Source: Petrosia ficiformis
Lineage: Eukaryota > Porifera > Demospongiae > Haplosclerida > Petrosiidae
Assembly (NCBI GenBank): GCA_947044365.1
Contig: OX345638.1
Span: forward strand, 9,586,201-9,650,200
Reading direction: 5' to 3'
Length of the DNA stretch: 64,000 nt
Part shown: piece after piece, positions 54,712-64,000 of the stretch
How positions within the stretch are numbered: position 1 is the first letter of the stretch
Layout of the letters: every line of letters starts with the position of its first letter
Notes under the pieces: model-generated
The model's input: only the letters and a program-made list of their open reading frames with translations
What the model was told of the DNA's origin: nothing
Databases searched by the model: none
Translations under genes and position numbers: made by a program

Positions 54712-57700
54712 ACGTATGTGTATATACATGTACATGTATGAGTGTGTATGCATGTATATGTGTATGTATGTGTGTGTGTGTATGTATGTATATAAATATG
54801 TATGTATGTATGTATGTATGTACAGTATGTATGTATTTATGTATGTATATGTATGTATGTATGTATGTATGTACATACTAACCGATGAGCTATGATTATG
54901 GTAGTTCTTCCCTCACTAGCTTTTTCAAGAGCTGTTTGTACTAGTTTCTCACTCTCACTATCCAAAGCTGAGGTAGCTTCATCAAGAAGAAGTATCTTTG
55001 GATTACTAAGAAGAGCTCTGGCTATTGCTACACGTTGTTTCTGACCTCCACTCAACTGTGCACCTCTTTCACCAACTAAAGTATTATAACCTACAGGAAT
55101 ATAATCTAACACATAGATATATAATATAGTGTACATGTATATATAGTTATAATTACATATTACTGTACATACATACATAGTTACATATACACATGTACAT
55201 GCATACATGCACACATACATACATGTACATACATATACACACATACATATACATACGTATACATACATACATACATATATACATACATACATACATATAT
55301 ACATACATATATTGCATACATATATACTTACTTATATACTGTAATACATACTCGTACATGTACATCATTACACATGTACAATTGTACATACAAACACACA
55401 ATATACACTATGTACGTGTATATTGAGTACATCATGTACAGTACATGTACATACATTATGCACACAGACATACATAGTTACATATAAACATACATGTATA
55501 ATTATACATATGTACACATACATACACACACACACACACACATACGTTGGGGAAGCCCCTCAATAAAATCATGAACATTAGCGTCTTTTGCAGCTTGTTC
55601 AATCTCTTCCATGGTAGCATCTTCTCTTCCAAACTTTATATTATCCATAATAGTCATATCAAATAGAACAGGTTCCTGACTGACCACACCCATTATACTA
55701 CGAAGATATTTAACATTCAATTCTTTAATAGGATGGGCACCAATTAGAATCTATGGAATATGAAAATAATTGTAATTAGATTAAACATTAAAATATATAC
55801 CATGATATTTATATTAGTACCAGAGTTTTTGATAAGTTTTGAAGCTTGGGCCAAATTGGCTCAAAAATGGTTTGTATGTGCGGCATTGAGAATACATATT
55901 GAGCCAATTAATTAAGAGTTAATGCTGACTGCGCCACTGGCACAAAGAGAGAACTGTGCAGTGCCAAATAAGAAGCTCTTTGGGCCAATGGTGTGCCATA
56001 TGAGCTTATCAAAAACACTGATTAGTACTGTACTCATAATTAGAGTATATGTGGTATTTATTTACGAATATATCCATGTACATACATATAATAAATGTTC
56101 AGTAATTAGAATAATAGTTACAATATTTATGGTATAAGATGACATACTCATAATTAGACTACATATGGTACGTTATATCTATATATAGTAATCGTATTCT
56201 AAATTTACAGACAAACTTACATCTCCACTATCAACATCATAAAATCTTTGTAATAACTGTATGACTGTACTCTTCCCACATCCACTATGACCAACAAGGG
56301 CAACCGTCTGCCCAACATTAACTGAAAGATCAAATGATTTTAATACCTGTATATGATATATAAAATTTGATATTAAATGAATGAAAAGAAGATTATGAAT
56401 AGAGAGGTGGATTGAATCATTAGCTAAGATCAAGATAGAATTATGCATCCATCCATCCATCCATCCATCCATCCATCCATCCATCCATCCATCCATCCAT
56501 CCATCCATCCATCCATCCATCCATCCATCCATCCATCCATCCATCCATCCATCCATCCATCCATCCATCCATCCATCCATCCATCCATCCATCCATCCAT
56601 CCATCCATCCATCCATCCATCCATCCATCCATCCATCCATCCATCCATCCATCCATCCATCCATCCATCCATCCATCCATCCATCCATCCATCCATCCAT
56701 CCATCCATCCATCCATCCATCCATCCATCCATCCATCCATCCATCCATCCATCCATCCATCCATCCATCCATCCATCCATCCATCCATCCATCCATCCAT
56801 CCATCCATCCATCCATCCATCCATCCATCCATCCATCCATCCATCCATCCATCCATCCATCCATCCATCCATCCATCCATCCATCCATCCATCCATCCAT
56901 CCATCCATCCATCCATCCATCCATCCATCCATCCATCCATCCATCCATCTAAATAACCTCTACATCCGGTCTAGCAGGATAAGTAAAGTTCACATTCTTA
57001 AATGTAACAGAGTTATTTTCCTCATCTTTGTTAAGAACAATACCATCATCACTATTAGTATCGATAGGTGGAACCTGATAGACAAGAATTATAATATTAT
57101 AATGTTGACTTACTTAGTAAATTGTACGTACATTTGTCTGTTTGTTTGTTTGTTTATTTGTGTCACTTACTCTTTTTATTGTATCTACTATTTTACCAGC
57201 AGCTCCTAGAGCTGTAGCAAAATATTCAAAACTTGGAATTGCTTGTCCGAGAGAAAATGCTCCAACAATTATCGAAAAAAATACCTTTAAAAGTGAAATA
57301 ATATACATTTACAGCACAATAATTATAGTACAGTACAATATAGTACAGTACAGTATAGTATAGTACAGTACAGTACAGTACAGTACAGTACAGTACAGTA
57401 CAGTACAGTACAGTATAGTACAGTACAGTACAGTACAGTACAGTATAGTACAGTATAGTACAGTATAGTATAGTACAGTATAGCATAGTATAGTACAGTA
57501 CAGTACAGTACAGTACAGTACAGTACAGTACAGTACAGTACAGTACAGTACAGTATAGTACAGTACAGTATAGTACAGTATAGTATAGTACAGTATAGCA
57601 TAGTATAGTACAGTACAGTACAGTACAGTACAGTACAGTATAGTATAGTACAGTACAGTATAGTATAGTACAGTATAGTTTAGATTATAGCTCATTAAAA

Positions 57701-58573
57701 TGCTGCAATCTGATTGGTCAATTACAGGTTTCTAAATCCCGTAGTAAACCTACTTTTAATCACTTAGTAAACATGTTGCAGTGTTGCTATACGAATTTCA
57801 CACAGCGAACAGGAGCAAAGTTTTTTGTATGGCTGGATCTGTTGATTTGTACAAGCGATAGACTGAGAAAGTCGCTAAAGTGTGGGCGTTGACCGCTGAC
57901 TACTGCATTTGTAAAAAACACTCGTCTAGCTGCTTTCTACCAACAAATGAAGAATGGTTTTAATATCTTATTATTTATCTTCATAAAAGGTCTACTGTCC
58001 AACTAAGTAAGCTAAAATCTTCAGCTTTTTGAAATCCAAAAGTTACACAACTGACAAAAGATAGATGTGGGCGTTGCCCTCTAGAGCAAAACACTCGCTC
58101 TTGCTGTCTTTCTGCAACTAAAGAAGATTACCACATGGCTTTCTTGTTATTTCTTCTATCCAACAAAGTAATAGCTATAATCTAAATTGCTTAGATACTG
58201 TATTCAAGGTTTCCACGCGCAATAGAGCTACCTTGGAAAAATTAATTACTTCAGGCTCCGCCCTCAGTAATTAAACTGTTTCCGCGGTATTCTATTGCTC
58301 GTAGAAACCATGAATACAGTATCTAACCTATATATAGTATAGTACAGTACAGTACAGTACAGTACAGTACAGTACAGTACAGTACAGTACAGTACAGTAC
58401 AGTACAGTATAGTACAGTACAGTACAGTACAGTACAGCATAGATTGAATAGTCCTATTACAAGTAACATACAGTTAATACATCTCCTCCTTGCGCAAGAT
58501 CTTCTGATATCAGCCAACCACCAAACCTGAATGTATGTATGTACATATGTACATGTATGTATGTACATGTATG

Positions 58574-58607
<34 letters not shown>

Positions 58608-59396
58608 TGTATGCATGTACATGTATGTATGTACATGTATGTATGTATGTTTGGGAGTTTTTGTTACGAACTCTCGCAACAGAACCTTTCAACCCTATCC
58701 CGTAGGCAAGGTGAAAGGGGTGCATCGGCTGTTTCAAACTGTTACCCTTTGAGTCAACCCCTAAGGCTGCACAATCCTATCCTATTTGTATTGCATATTT
58801 TTAGGTTTTCCGAAATCGGAATTGTTGAACACTCATTTCCCTGTGTATATAATAAGTTAATTAATCTTTAGCCTAAGACGAGAGAAACTTTACAAAACCC
58901 AAGTGGTAGCTTAAACATACATATGTACATATATACTTTGCTATCAATTTAAGGTTTGGGAGACTGGCAGCCTGTTCTTGAGAAGCAGGAATGGGGTTTA
59001 AAACGTTTTTATGGCGCCAACTCTCACCACTCTGACAGTCTCCCATTGTTAAAATATCATGATTGTTAATTTAGTCTAGGTTCTTTGTTATACTTAGGCT
59101 TTGGTATAAAAAACACATCACATAACTAACCTGTTTCCAACATGTGGAGATAACTAATTATAAATTCAGTGCGCATGCGCATTTCCTCACGTGTTTAATT
59201 TTTGAAATTAAAAACTTTTTTATTTTTAATTTATTTATTTATTTTATTTATTTTATTTATTTTATTTTTATTTTTTATTTTTTTTTTAATAAATTAAATT
59301 AATTTAATTTAGTTTATTATTATTATTATTATTATATTTTTTGTATGTATGTATGTATGTATGTATGTATGTATGTATGTGTGTGTGTGTGTGTGT

Positions 59397-59460
<64 letters not shown>

Positions 59461-60141
59461 ATGTATGTATGTATGTATACATGTACATGTATATAATAAT
59501 ATATTATAATCAGGGCATAAACAAAGGTGGTATATAACATTCGAAGGTTCATTATAATTCCTTACCTTCGAAGGTAGAATCCATTCCACAAAGGTTCGCA
59601 ATTAACACGTGGTTAATTACTTGCTGCAATAATTATTTATAACTCTTAATTAATTATTACATTTGTCACGTGGAGATTGATAATGGCTGAGAGTGAAGAG
59701 ACCATTGACGAGAGGTGGACTTTCAAAACCAGAATGTACTGAATCTCATCTGCCATCTTCTGAATTAAGAGGTCTCCCATTAGATAAACACTTGTATAGG
59801 TACAAAGTTAACACATTCATAGTATTACACATTCGTGAACCTTCTTGTTCTAGTTGAAACAAACCTTCGAAGGTGTAAAAATCACCTTCGTTTATGCCCT
59901 GATTATAATTATAACATAACTCGACTTACCAGAATCCTATAGCATAAATAGTGAACAATAGAAAGAATAGAAATCCTAAACTTAATCCAACAGCGAGACC
60001 TTTTTTAGCACCAAACTTCCTAGCATCCATTAAATGTGTGTCGTATCTGTATGTATGTATGTATGTATGTACGTATGTATTTATGTATGTATGTATGTAT
60101 GTATGTATGTACGTACGTATGTATTTATGTATGTGTGTATG

Positions 60142-60175
<34 letters not shown>

Positions 60176-62530
60176 TGTATGTACGTATGTATTTATGTAT
60201 GTACATGTATATATGTATGTATGTATGTACATATGTATGTACGTATGTATTTATGTATGTGTGTATGTATGTATGTATGTATGTATGTATGTATGTATGT
60301 ATGTACATGTATGTATGTACGTATGTATGTCTGTATGTATGTATGTATGTATGTACTAACCTCTCTGATTCTTTATATTCTCCACCAAATGCTATAACTG
60401 TTTTAACAGATGATAAAACCTCTTCAGCTACAACAGAGGCATTAGCATAACTCTGCTGTCCTCGTGTTGTGTAACGAGTTAGTACCTACATGTATATAAC
60501 ATACAAGTACATATATAAGAGGTTTGTTGGTCATTATAAACTACATGTATGTTATGAACATTTTTCTAAAGACAAGGTGAATGTGAATGACCTTTACTTC
60601 AAATGGAAAATGTTGTTATAATGTGGTAGCATTGTGATGACTTCTGGTCAGTGCCATATGACTTATGAAGGCAGTCTTAATCCTTTCATCTCAGTGTTAT
60701 CATGCAACATACATGTACATACACACATACACACATACACAAATACACACAAACACACATACATACATACATACATACACACATACATACATACATACAT
60801 ACATACATACATAATTCAATACAAAGGTATACATGGCCACATACACACAACTGTTACTCACCCATGTAAATATAGCTCCACTAACAACCAGGAAAGGTGT
60901 CACTCCTAATAGCATTAGCGTGAGTCTCCAATCTTGTACAAATCCAATCGTGAAACCAGAAAAAAATGTACTCATATATTGAAAGAATGTCACTAGTTTG
61001 TCACCAGTACCAGACAATACTTTATCTAAATCACTAAGATATGAATAAGATATCAATAGATGAATTTATGGGATAGATAGAGTAATTACTGGAAGGATAG
61101 ATGAATAGATTAATTAGTGGAATAGGTAGATGGACTAATGGATGTATACTGGATGAATAGATGAATTAATGGATGGATTAATGGATGGATGAATAGATGG
61201 ATTAGAGAATGGGTAGATGGACTAATGGATGTATACTGGATGAATAGATGAATTAATGGATGGATTAATGGATGGATGAATAGATGGATTAGAGAATGGG
61301 TAGATGAATTGATGAATGGAGAGATTAATTACTGGATGGATAGATGAATAGATGAATAGATGAACACACTGAATGTACAAACTAACAAACAGACATACTC
61401 AGACATTCGGCTGGATATCTCTCCTGGTTGATTGAGATCAAACCATGCAATATCTTGGCTCAAAACAGCTTTATAGTAAGCTAGTCTCATTTGATGGACC
61501 TGTCTCTCACTGGTAACTTGAAAAGTAGCTATCATTGTAAACCCAAACACCATCGTAACACATGCAATAATTACATAAAAGATAACGACCATGTTAACAT
61601 CATTGATGAAACTATTAGTTGATAAACAGGTGGCTGCCTCTCCAAAGAAAGATATGAAGACCTCATCAAGAAGAGTGCAGTTAACGTTATCAATATCAAA
61701 GTTTATAGTGGAGTTGGCCATCAAGACATTTGCTTCACAGATGGTGTCATAGGATGTGGTGAAATATTCTTGTACTATGGGCTCAATAACTGAACAGTTG
61801 AAGACGCCAGGTGATGTGGAGAAGTACAGTGTTTCTGTTGCTGTATCATTGAATGCATTGTATGTGATGTCACTAGTGATATAGTTAATAGTGAAATCTG
61901 TAGCCTGAAAGATAAAGTTGAATAATAATACTATTAATATATATTATACATACATATGTACGTACGTTTGTACGTACATACGTACATACGTACATACATA
62001 CACACATACACAACATAATAAATGAATAATAATACTATTAATATATATTATAGATACGTACGTACGTATGTTGGAACATACGTACGTACGTACATACGTA
62101 CATACATACGTACATACATACATACACCCATACACAACATACATATGTGAGACAGTAATAGCAATAGTAAAGACTACATGTTTCAAGGTAATAGTAATAA
62201 CAATAGTAATAGTAATTATACCATCTCAATGTTGAGGTAATAGTACTAGTAATAACTGTAATTGATCAAATGAATAATTATGTTCATTTACTGATTCTCT
62301 TTCTTGAGAAACTCATGAACATTAACCACAATGGTCAAAAGATGATAGAATTTCAAAGAAACCTAATACTATAGCAATCTCCAACAGTAACACTGACTTA
62401 GGCAGTAATAGTAATAGTAATAGTGATTTTTAAGGTAATATTAACATGAATGATTGACTTAGGAGGTAACAGTAATAGTTAACACTGATTTTAAAGGGAA
62501 TAGTAACAGTAATATATTACATTGTGTGAT

Positions 62531-62577
<47 letters not shown>

Positions 62578-63697
62578 CATAGTTACATACATACACATAA
62601 ATACATACACATACCTGTTGATTAATGAATGCATTTGTGACCTGACCAATGAGATACATTGCTAATGGTAGAGATGTACCGACAACAATAGCTGAGAATA
62701 TACCGATAATCATCAAAAACAAATCAAAAGGTGTAGCAAAACTGAACTGTAAATAAAGAAATGAAAGAATAAATGGATGGATGGATGGATGGATGGATGG
62801 ACGGGATGGATGGATGGATGGATGGATGGATGGATGGATGAATGGATGGATGGATGGATGGATGGATGGATGAATAGATGGACGGGATGGATGGATGGAT
62901 GAATGGATGGATGGATAGATGGATGGATGGATGGATGGATGGATGGATGGATGGATGGATAGATGGATGGGTGGGTGGATGGATAAATAGACAGTTGTAT
63001 GACTGATTTGATAAGTGGATTATCAGGTGATTATAACATACCAACTCAAAAAGAGTAGCTGAACGTGGTTTCTCTTTCTTCTCACCATTCTCTTCATCTT
63101 TATCTCTGTTCCAAAACCTGAAATGAAATAAACATAATTATGAATATCCGTCCCTATGCAGTAAAGACACCATATCATCCACTAGTCCGTATGAAACAGA
63201 ACATAACCATCCATCTGTGCTTTTGCAACAACACCTTGTCTATACAGACCTCTAAAAAATATTACATCCCTCATGACACTTCCATCCTTCTATAATCATC
63301 TACTCATAATTATTGCAGCAACAACGAAAGCCATCCACCTTTCTACAATCATCAATCGATCCATCTTTCTGCAAACATTCATCCATCCATCTTTCTGCAA
63401 ACATCAATCCATCTTTCTGCAATCATCAACCGATGCATCTTTCTGCAAAAATCAATCAATCCATCTTTCTGCAAACATTCATCCATCCATCTTTCCGCAG
63501 TCATCAATCAATCCATCTTTCTGCAAACATTCATCCATCCATCCATCCACCTTTCTACAATCATCAATCGATGCATCTTTCTGCAATCATCCATCCATCC
63601 ATTTTCCACAATCCTTCATACAACAAGCCATGATCATCCCACATGACTTTTATTCGTACCTCTTTTTCTTCTTGGTTTCTGGATCACTGTTGTGCAT
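50372..63697 (-). CDS. P-glycoprotein-type ABC transporter (ABCB family, full transporter)
   Basis: 24 exons, high to low: 63697-63660, 63117-63042, 62746-62615, 61904-61399, 61033-60862, 60485-60361, 60046-59930, 58526-58472, 57284-57171, 57074-56958, 56346-56221, 55750-55546, 55090-54883, 54568-54445, 54328-54128, 53936-53778, 53571-53470, 53371-53294, 52989-52906, 52678-52475, 52367-52267, 52008-51686, 51348-50944, 50731-50372. Phases agree throughout except for one base in exon 22. About 1376 residues in TMD1-NBD1-linker-TMD2-NBD2 order. NBD1: [35 protein letters not shown]2: [40 protein letters not shown]. It should couple ATP hydrolysis to export of hydrophobic compounds across the plasma membrane. 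A +1 shift in a TA run (about 51753-51767) would break TMD2-NBD2 unless it is a sequence error or polymorphism. Confidence 0.92.
51364..51680. repeat. (GTAT)n microsatellite in ABC intron
   Basis: GTAT/GTAC/ATAT units. Two near-identical 74-bp blocks (51475 and 51548 on) suggest slippage or block duplication. Frames through it are artefacts. Confidence 0.9.
51686..52008 (-). CDS. ABC exon 22 with in-exon TA run and +1 frameshift
   Basis: Encodes [20 protein letters not shown] through [12 protein letters not shown] (TM11-12). A 13-base ATATATATATATA tract at about 51755-51767 follows, where family members have a short KLSAARI-like stretch. After the tract, the expected [13 protein letters not shown] continues in a different frame to the donor TTG|GTGAGA. 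Exon length (323) misses the needed phase by one. Confidence 0.7.
52030..52210. repeat. Degenerate GTAT/GTGC repeat in ABC intron
   Basis: ATGTATG/CATGTATGTGTG units between exons 21 and 22. Confidence 0.75.
52725..52880. repeat. (GTAT)n/(GT)n microsatellite in ABC intron
   Basis: Three similar blocks of GTATGTATATGTGTGTATG type. Confidence 0.9.
52998..53278. repeat. ACATACATGTATAC repeat in ABC intron
   Basis: Starts with (TA)11, then a 22-bp unit CATACACATACATACATGTA repeated about 11 times. It occupies nearly the whole 304-bp intron between exons 18 and 19. Confidence 0.9.
53600..53770. repeat. ACTATTAATAGAA minisatellite in ABC intron
   Basis: Six or more TTACTATTAATAGAA units, the same motif as the minisatellite at 1205-1693 and 3727-3935, about 50 kb away. 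Confidence 0.7.
54605..54880. repeat. (GTAT)n/(GT)n microsatellite in ABC intron
   Basis: Includes a run of (GT)12 at about 54669-54695. Non-coding. Confidence 0.9.
55160..55545. repeat. ACAT/TATACA-rich repeat in ABC intron
   Basis: Degenerate ACATACAT/GTACATGTAC repeats, ending in (CA)n directly at the exon 12 donor (CAAC|GTATGTGTG read on the minus strand). Confidence 0.85.
55821..56020. mobile_element. hAT-type MITE, copy 2, with 8-bp target duplication
   Basis: Ends CAGAGTTTTTGATAAG and CTTATCAAAAACACTG, flanked on both sides by ATTAGTAC (55813-55820 and 56021-56028). It is 200 bp in the intron between ABC exons 11 and 12, and homologous in reverse to 4459-4669. Confidence 0.9.
56446..56949. 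repeat. (CATC)126 uninterrupted microsatellite
   Basis: 504 bp of perfect CATC units with no visible interruption, filling most of the 611-bp intron between ABC exons 10 and 11 and ending 9 bp from the exon 10 donor (GAG|GTTATTTAG, minus strand). Frames in every register are artefacts (MDGW, IHPS). Confidence 0.97.
57320..57678. repeat. (CAGTA/TAGTA)n pentanucleotide array in ABC intron
   Basis: About 70 units of TACAG or TATAG, with a higher-order block (AGTATAGCATAGTATAGTAC) seen twice. Continues as 58337-58437 after a MITE cluster. Confidence 0.92.
57679..58186. mobile_element. MITE with TTTAGATTATAGCT ends
   Basis: Left TTTAGATTATAGCTCATT and right AATAGCTATAATCTAAA are inverted. The interior holds a diverged direct duplication (GTGGGCGTTG ... 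CACTCG... at 57880 and 58067). It splits the CAGTA array. Confidence 0.6.
58191..58326. mobile_element. Foldback MITE, near-perfect hairpin
   Basis: TTAGATACTGTATTCAAGGT on the left mirrors ACCATGAATACAGTATCTAA on the right. Arms continue through GCAATAGA, and an inner pair TTAATTACT / AGTAATTAA surrounds a loop near 58255. Nearly the whole 136 bp can fold on itself. Confidence 0.7.
58337..58437. repeat. (CAGTA)n array, second part
   Basis: About 20 TACAG units, the continuation of 57320-57678. Confidence 0.9.
58531..58650. repeat. (GTAT)n microsatellite in ABC intron
   Basis: GTAT/GTACAT units just upstream of exon 8. Non-coding. Confidence 0.9.
58651..59340. other. Intron sequence with weak inverted repeat
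   Basis: TTTGGGAGACTGGCAG (about 58955) and CTGACAGTCTCCCA (about 59031) are inverted, possibly a small MITE. A long TTTATTTTATTTT tract lies at 59205-59340. No gene. Confidence 0.4.
59341..59482. repeat. (GTAT)n(GT)n compound microsatellite
   Basis: GTAT units flank GT units (59379-59443). Non-coding. Confidence 0.92.
59511..59901. mobile_element. hAT-type MITE with perfect 8-bp target duplication
   Basis: TIRs CAGGGCATAAACAAAGGTG and CACCTTCGTTTATGCCCTG (one mismatch). Flanked by ATTATAAT at 59503-59510 and 59902-59909. The interior has several CCTTCGAAGG palindromes near both ends, likely transposase-binding subterminal motifs. 391 bp, no coding capacity. Confidence 0.92.
60047..60357. 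repeat. (GTAT)n microsatellite in ABC intron
   Basis: About 78 GTAT units with GTAC/TTAT variants, filling the 314-bp intron between exons 6 and 7. Confidence 0.93.
60710..60815. repeat. (ACAT/ACAC)n microsatellite in ABC intron
   Basis: ACATACACACATAC units. Non-coding. Confidence 0.88.
61045..61365. repeat. GATG-rich minisatellite in ABC intron
   Basis: Unit about 87 bp (AGATGGACTAATGGATGTAT ...) seen twice at about 61128 and 61214, built of GATGAATA/GATGGATT submotifs. Confidence 0.8.
61399..61904 (-). CDS. ABC exon 4: enlarged first extracellular loop and TM2
   Basis: 506 bp. About 115 residues precede the next membrane helix ([20 protein letters not shown]). The loop has several Cys (FNCSV, TICEA, VNCTLL, ATCLS) and N-glycosylation sequons (NCS, NST, NCT). 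Vertebrate P-glycoproteins have a much shorter loop here. The exon then enters the first intracellular loop ([20 protein letters not shown]). Confidence 0.8.
61945..62125. repeat. CGTACGTA palindromic simple repeat
   Basis: ACGTACGT/ACATACGTACAT units, with two blocks separated by a repeated TAATAATACTATTAATATAT. Non-coding. Confidence 0.8.
62530..62610. repeat. (CA)n(TA)n compound microsatellite
   Basis: (AC)14 followed by ATATAT and ACATAC units immediately downstream of exon 3. Confidence 0.88.
62771..62992. repeat. (GATG)n microsatellite in ABC intron
   Basis: Interrupted GGAT units with three GACGGGAT or GAATAGAT interruptions. Same strand sense as the complement of the CATC array at 56446. 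Confidence 0.92.
63340..63605. repeat. ATCCATCTTTCTGCAA minisatellite in ABC intron 1
   Basis: About ten units of CATCTTTCTGCAAACAT(T)CATC, 25-33 bp each. Frames through it (HLSANI repeats) are artefacts. Confidence 0.85.
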
Positions 63698-64000
63698 TGC
63701 GATATATCAGTGCGTGAATAAAACAACTGAATAATGAACTCCCCCCGCTAGGCTAGATCCAGATAATATATATATATATATTATAATATATATATATATA
63801 ATATATAATATTTCAGATGATTTGATGCAAGCACACCAGATAATGATATGATAATTTGCAATCTATTATTTTTCAATTTAACAGTTGACCTTTTTTCGGT
63901 TTTTTTTATAGTCGATCTTCAATCCCAACAAACAATTCTGATGCAATGAGGTAATTCTAGAGTTCGCTAATATAAGAGTGTATTTATAGTAACATTATAA
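63698..64000 (-). promoter_or_regulatory. Upstream region of the ABC gene
   Basis: Lies 5' of the first ATG seen (63697). Contains a TA-rich palindrome at 63767-63812. No TATA box or further exon can be assigned with confidence. Confidence 0.3.

Noticed and set aside
56179..56952. Frames of up to 253 codons (MDGW, IHPS repeats), one fused to a Walker A motif
   Set aside because: The repeat is intronic. The Walker A belongs to ABC exon 11, whose acceptor is at 56346, so the repeat translation is not part of the protein.
57226..57695. [10 protein letters not shown] frames on the minus strand
   Set aside because: Translation of the CAGTA pentanucleotide array in an intron.
62724..63734. IHPSIHPS and HLSANIHPS frames near the ABC 5' end
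   Set aside because: Intronic GATG and ATCCATCTTTCTGCAA repeats.
1..64000. Bacterial or viral contamination carrying a defence system
   Set aside because: GT-AG introns across the whole window, animal-type domain architectures and continuous duplicated introns show a single eukaryotic locus.

Overview
This is a eukaryotic, AT-rich window with GT-AG introns, many simple repeats and several classes of transposon. Its gene content (death-domain, Roc-COR and ankyrin modules on one locus, a multi-exon P-glycoprotein-type ABC transporter, cnidarian/sponge-like retroelements) suggests an early-branching animal, most likely a demosponge such as Amphimedon. The species is inference; no ribosomal or mitochondrial marker is present.

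The window is a tandem array. The repeated unit is a plus-strand gene that begins with a death domain and ends in ankyrin-repeat exons, followed by the 3' end of a minus-strand ABC transporter gene. Paralogue 1 is visible only as its last ankyrin exons (29-1064). Paralogue 2 (10275-29174) can be assembled into 15 exons with fully consistent phases: death domain, uncharacterised middle module, second uncharacterised module, Roc-COR GTPase, ankyrin repeats. Paralogue 3 (33366-49677) has the same first and last modules, but a coiled-coil series replaces Roc-COR. Its death-domain exon is split by a DNA transposon.

The ABC gene is essentially complete at the right end (63697 to 50372, minus strand, 24 exons). 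Truncated 3' copies lie at 6760-7667 and 30094-30980. Both carry the same frameshifts, so one damaged copy was duplicated with the death-domain gene. A degraded LINE fragment sits just upstream of both death-domain exons (about 8190-10175 and 31490-33260).

Later insertions decorate the array. There is a 5'-truncated non-LTR retroelement inside a minisatellite (about 1697-3727). A CACTA/EnSpm-like transposase remnant lies at 5056-6036, and a decayed Ty3/gypsy element with both LTRs at 16233-20927. A 3.9 kb hAT-like DNA transposon (33494-37406) carries an intact 982-codon transposase and a small spliced second gene. Several MITEs are present; two ABC-intron MITEs (55821-56020 and 59511-59901) have perfect 8-bp target duplications. 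The ABC introns are packed with microsatellites, including 126 uninterrupted CCAT units.

Functionally, the death-domain/Roc-COR/ankyrin proteins look like intracellular signalling or recognition scaffolds, and the ABC protein like a plasma-membrane exporter. Nothing in the sequence shows that they act together; their linkage is explained by shared duplication.
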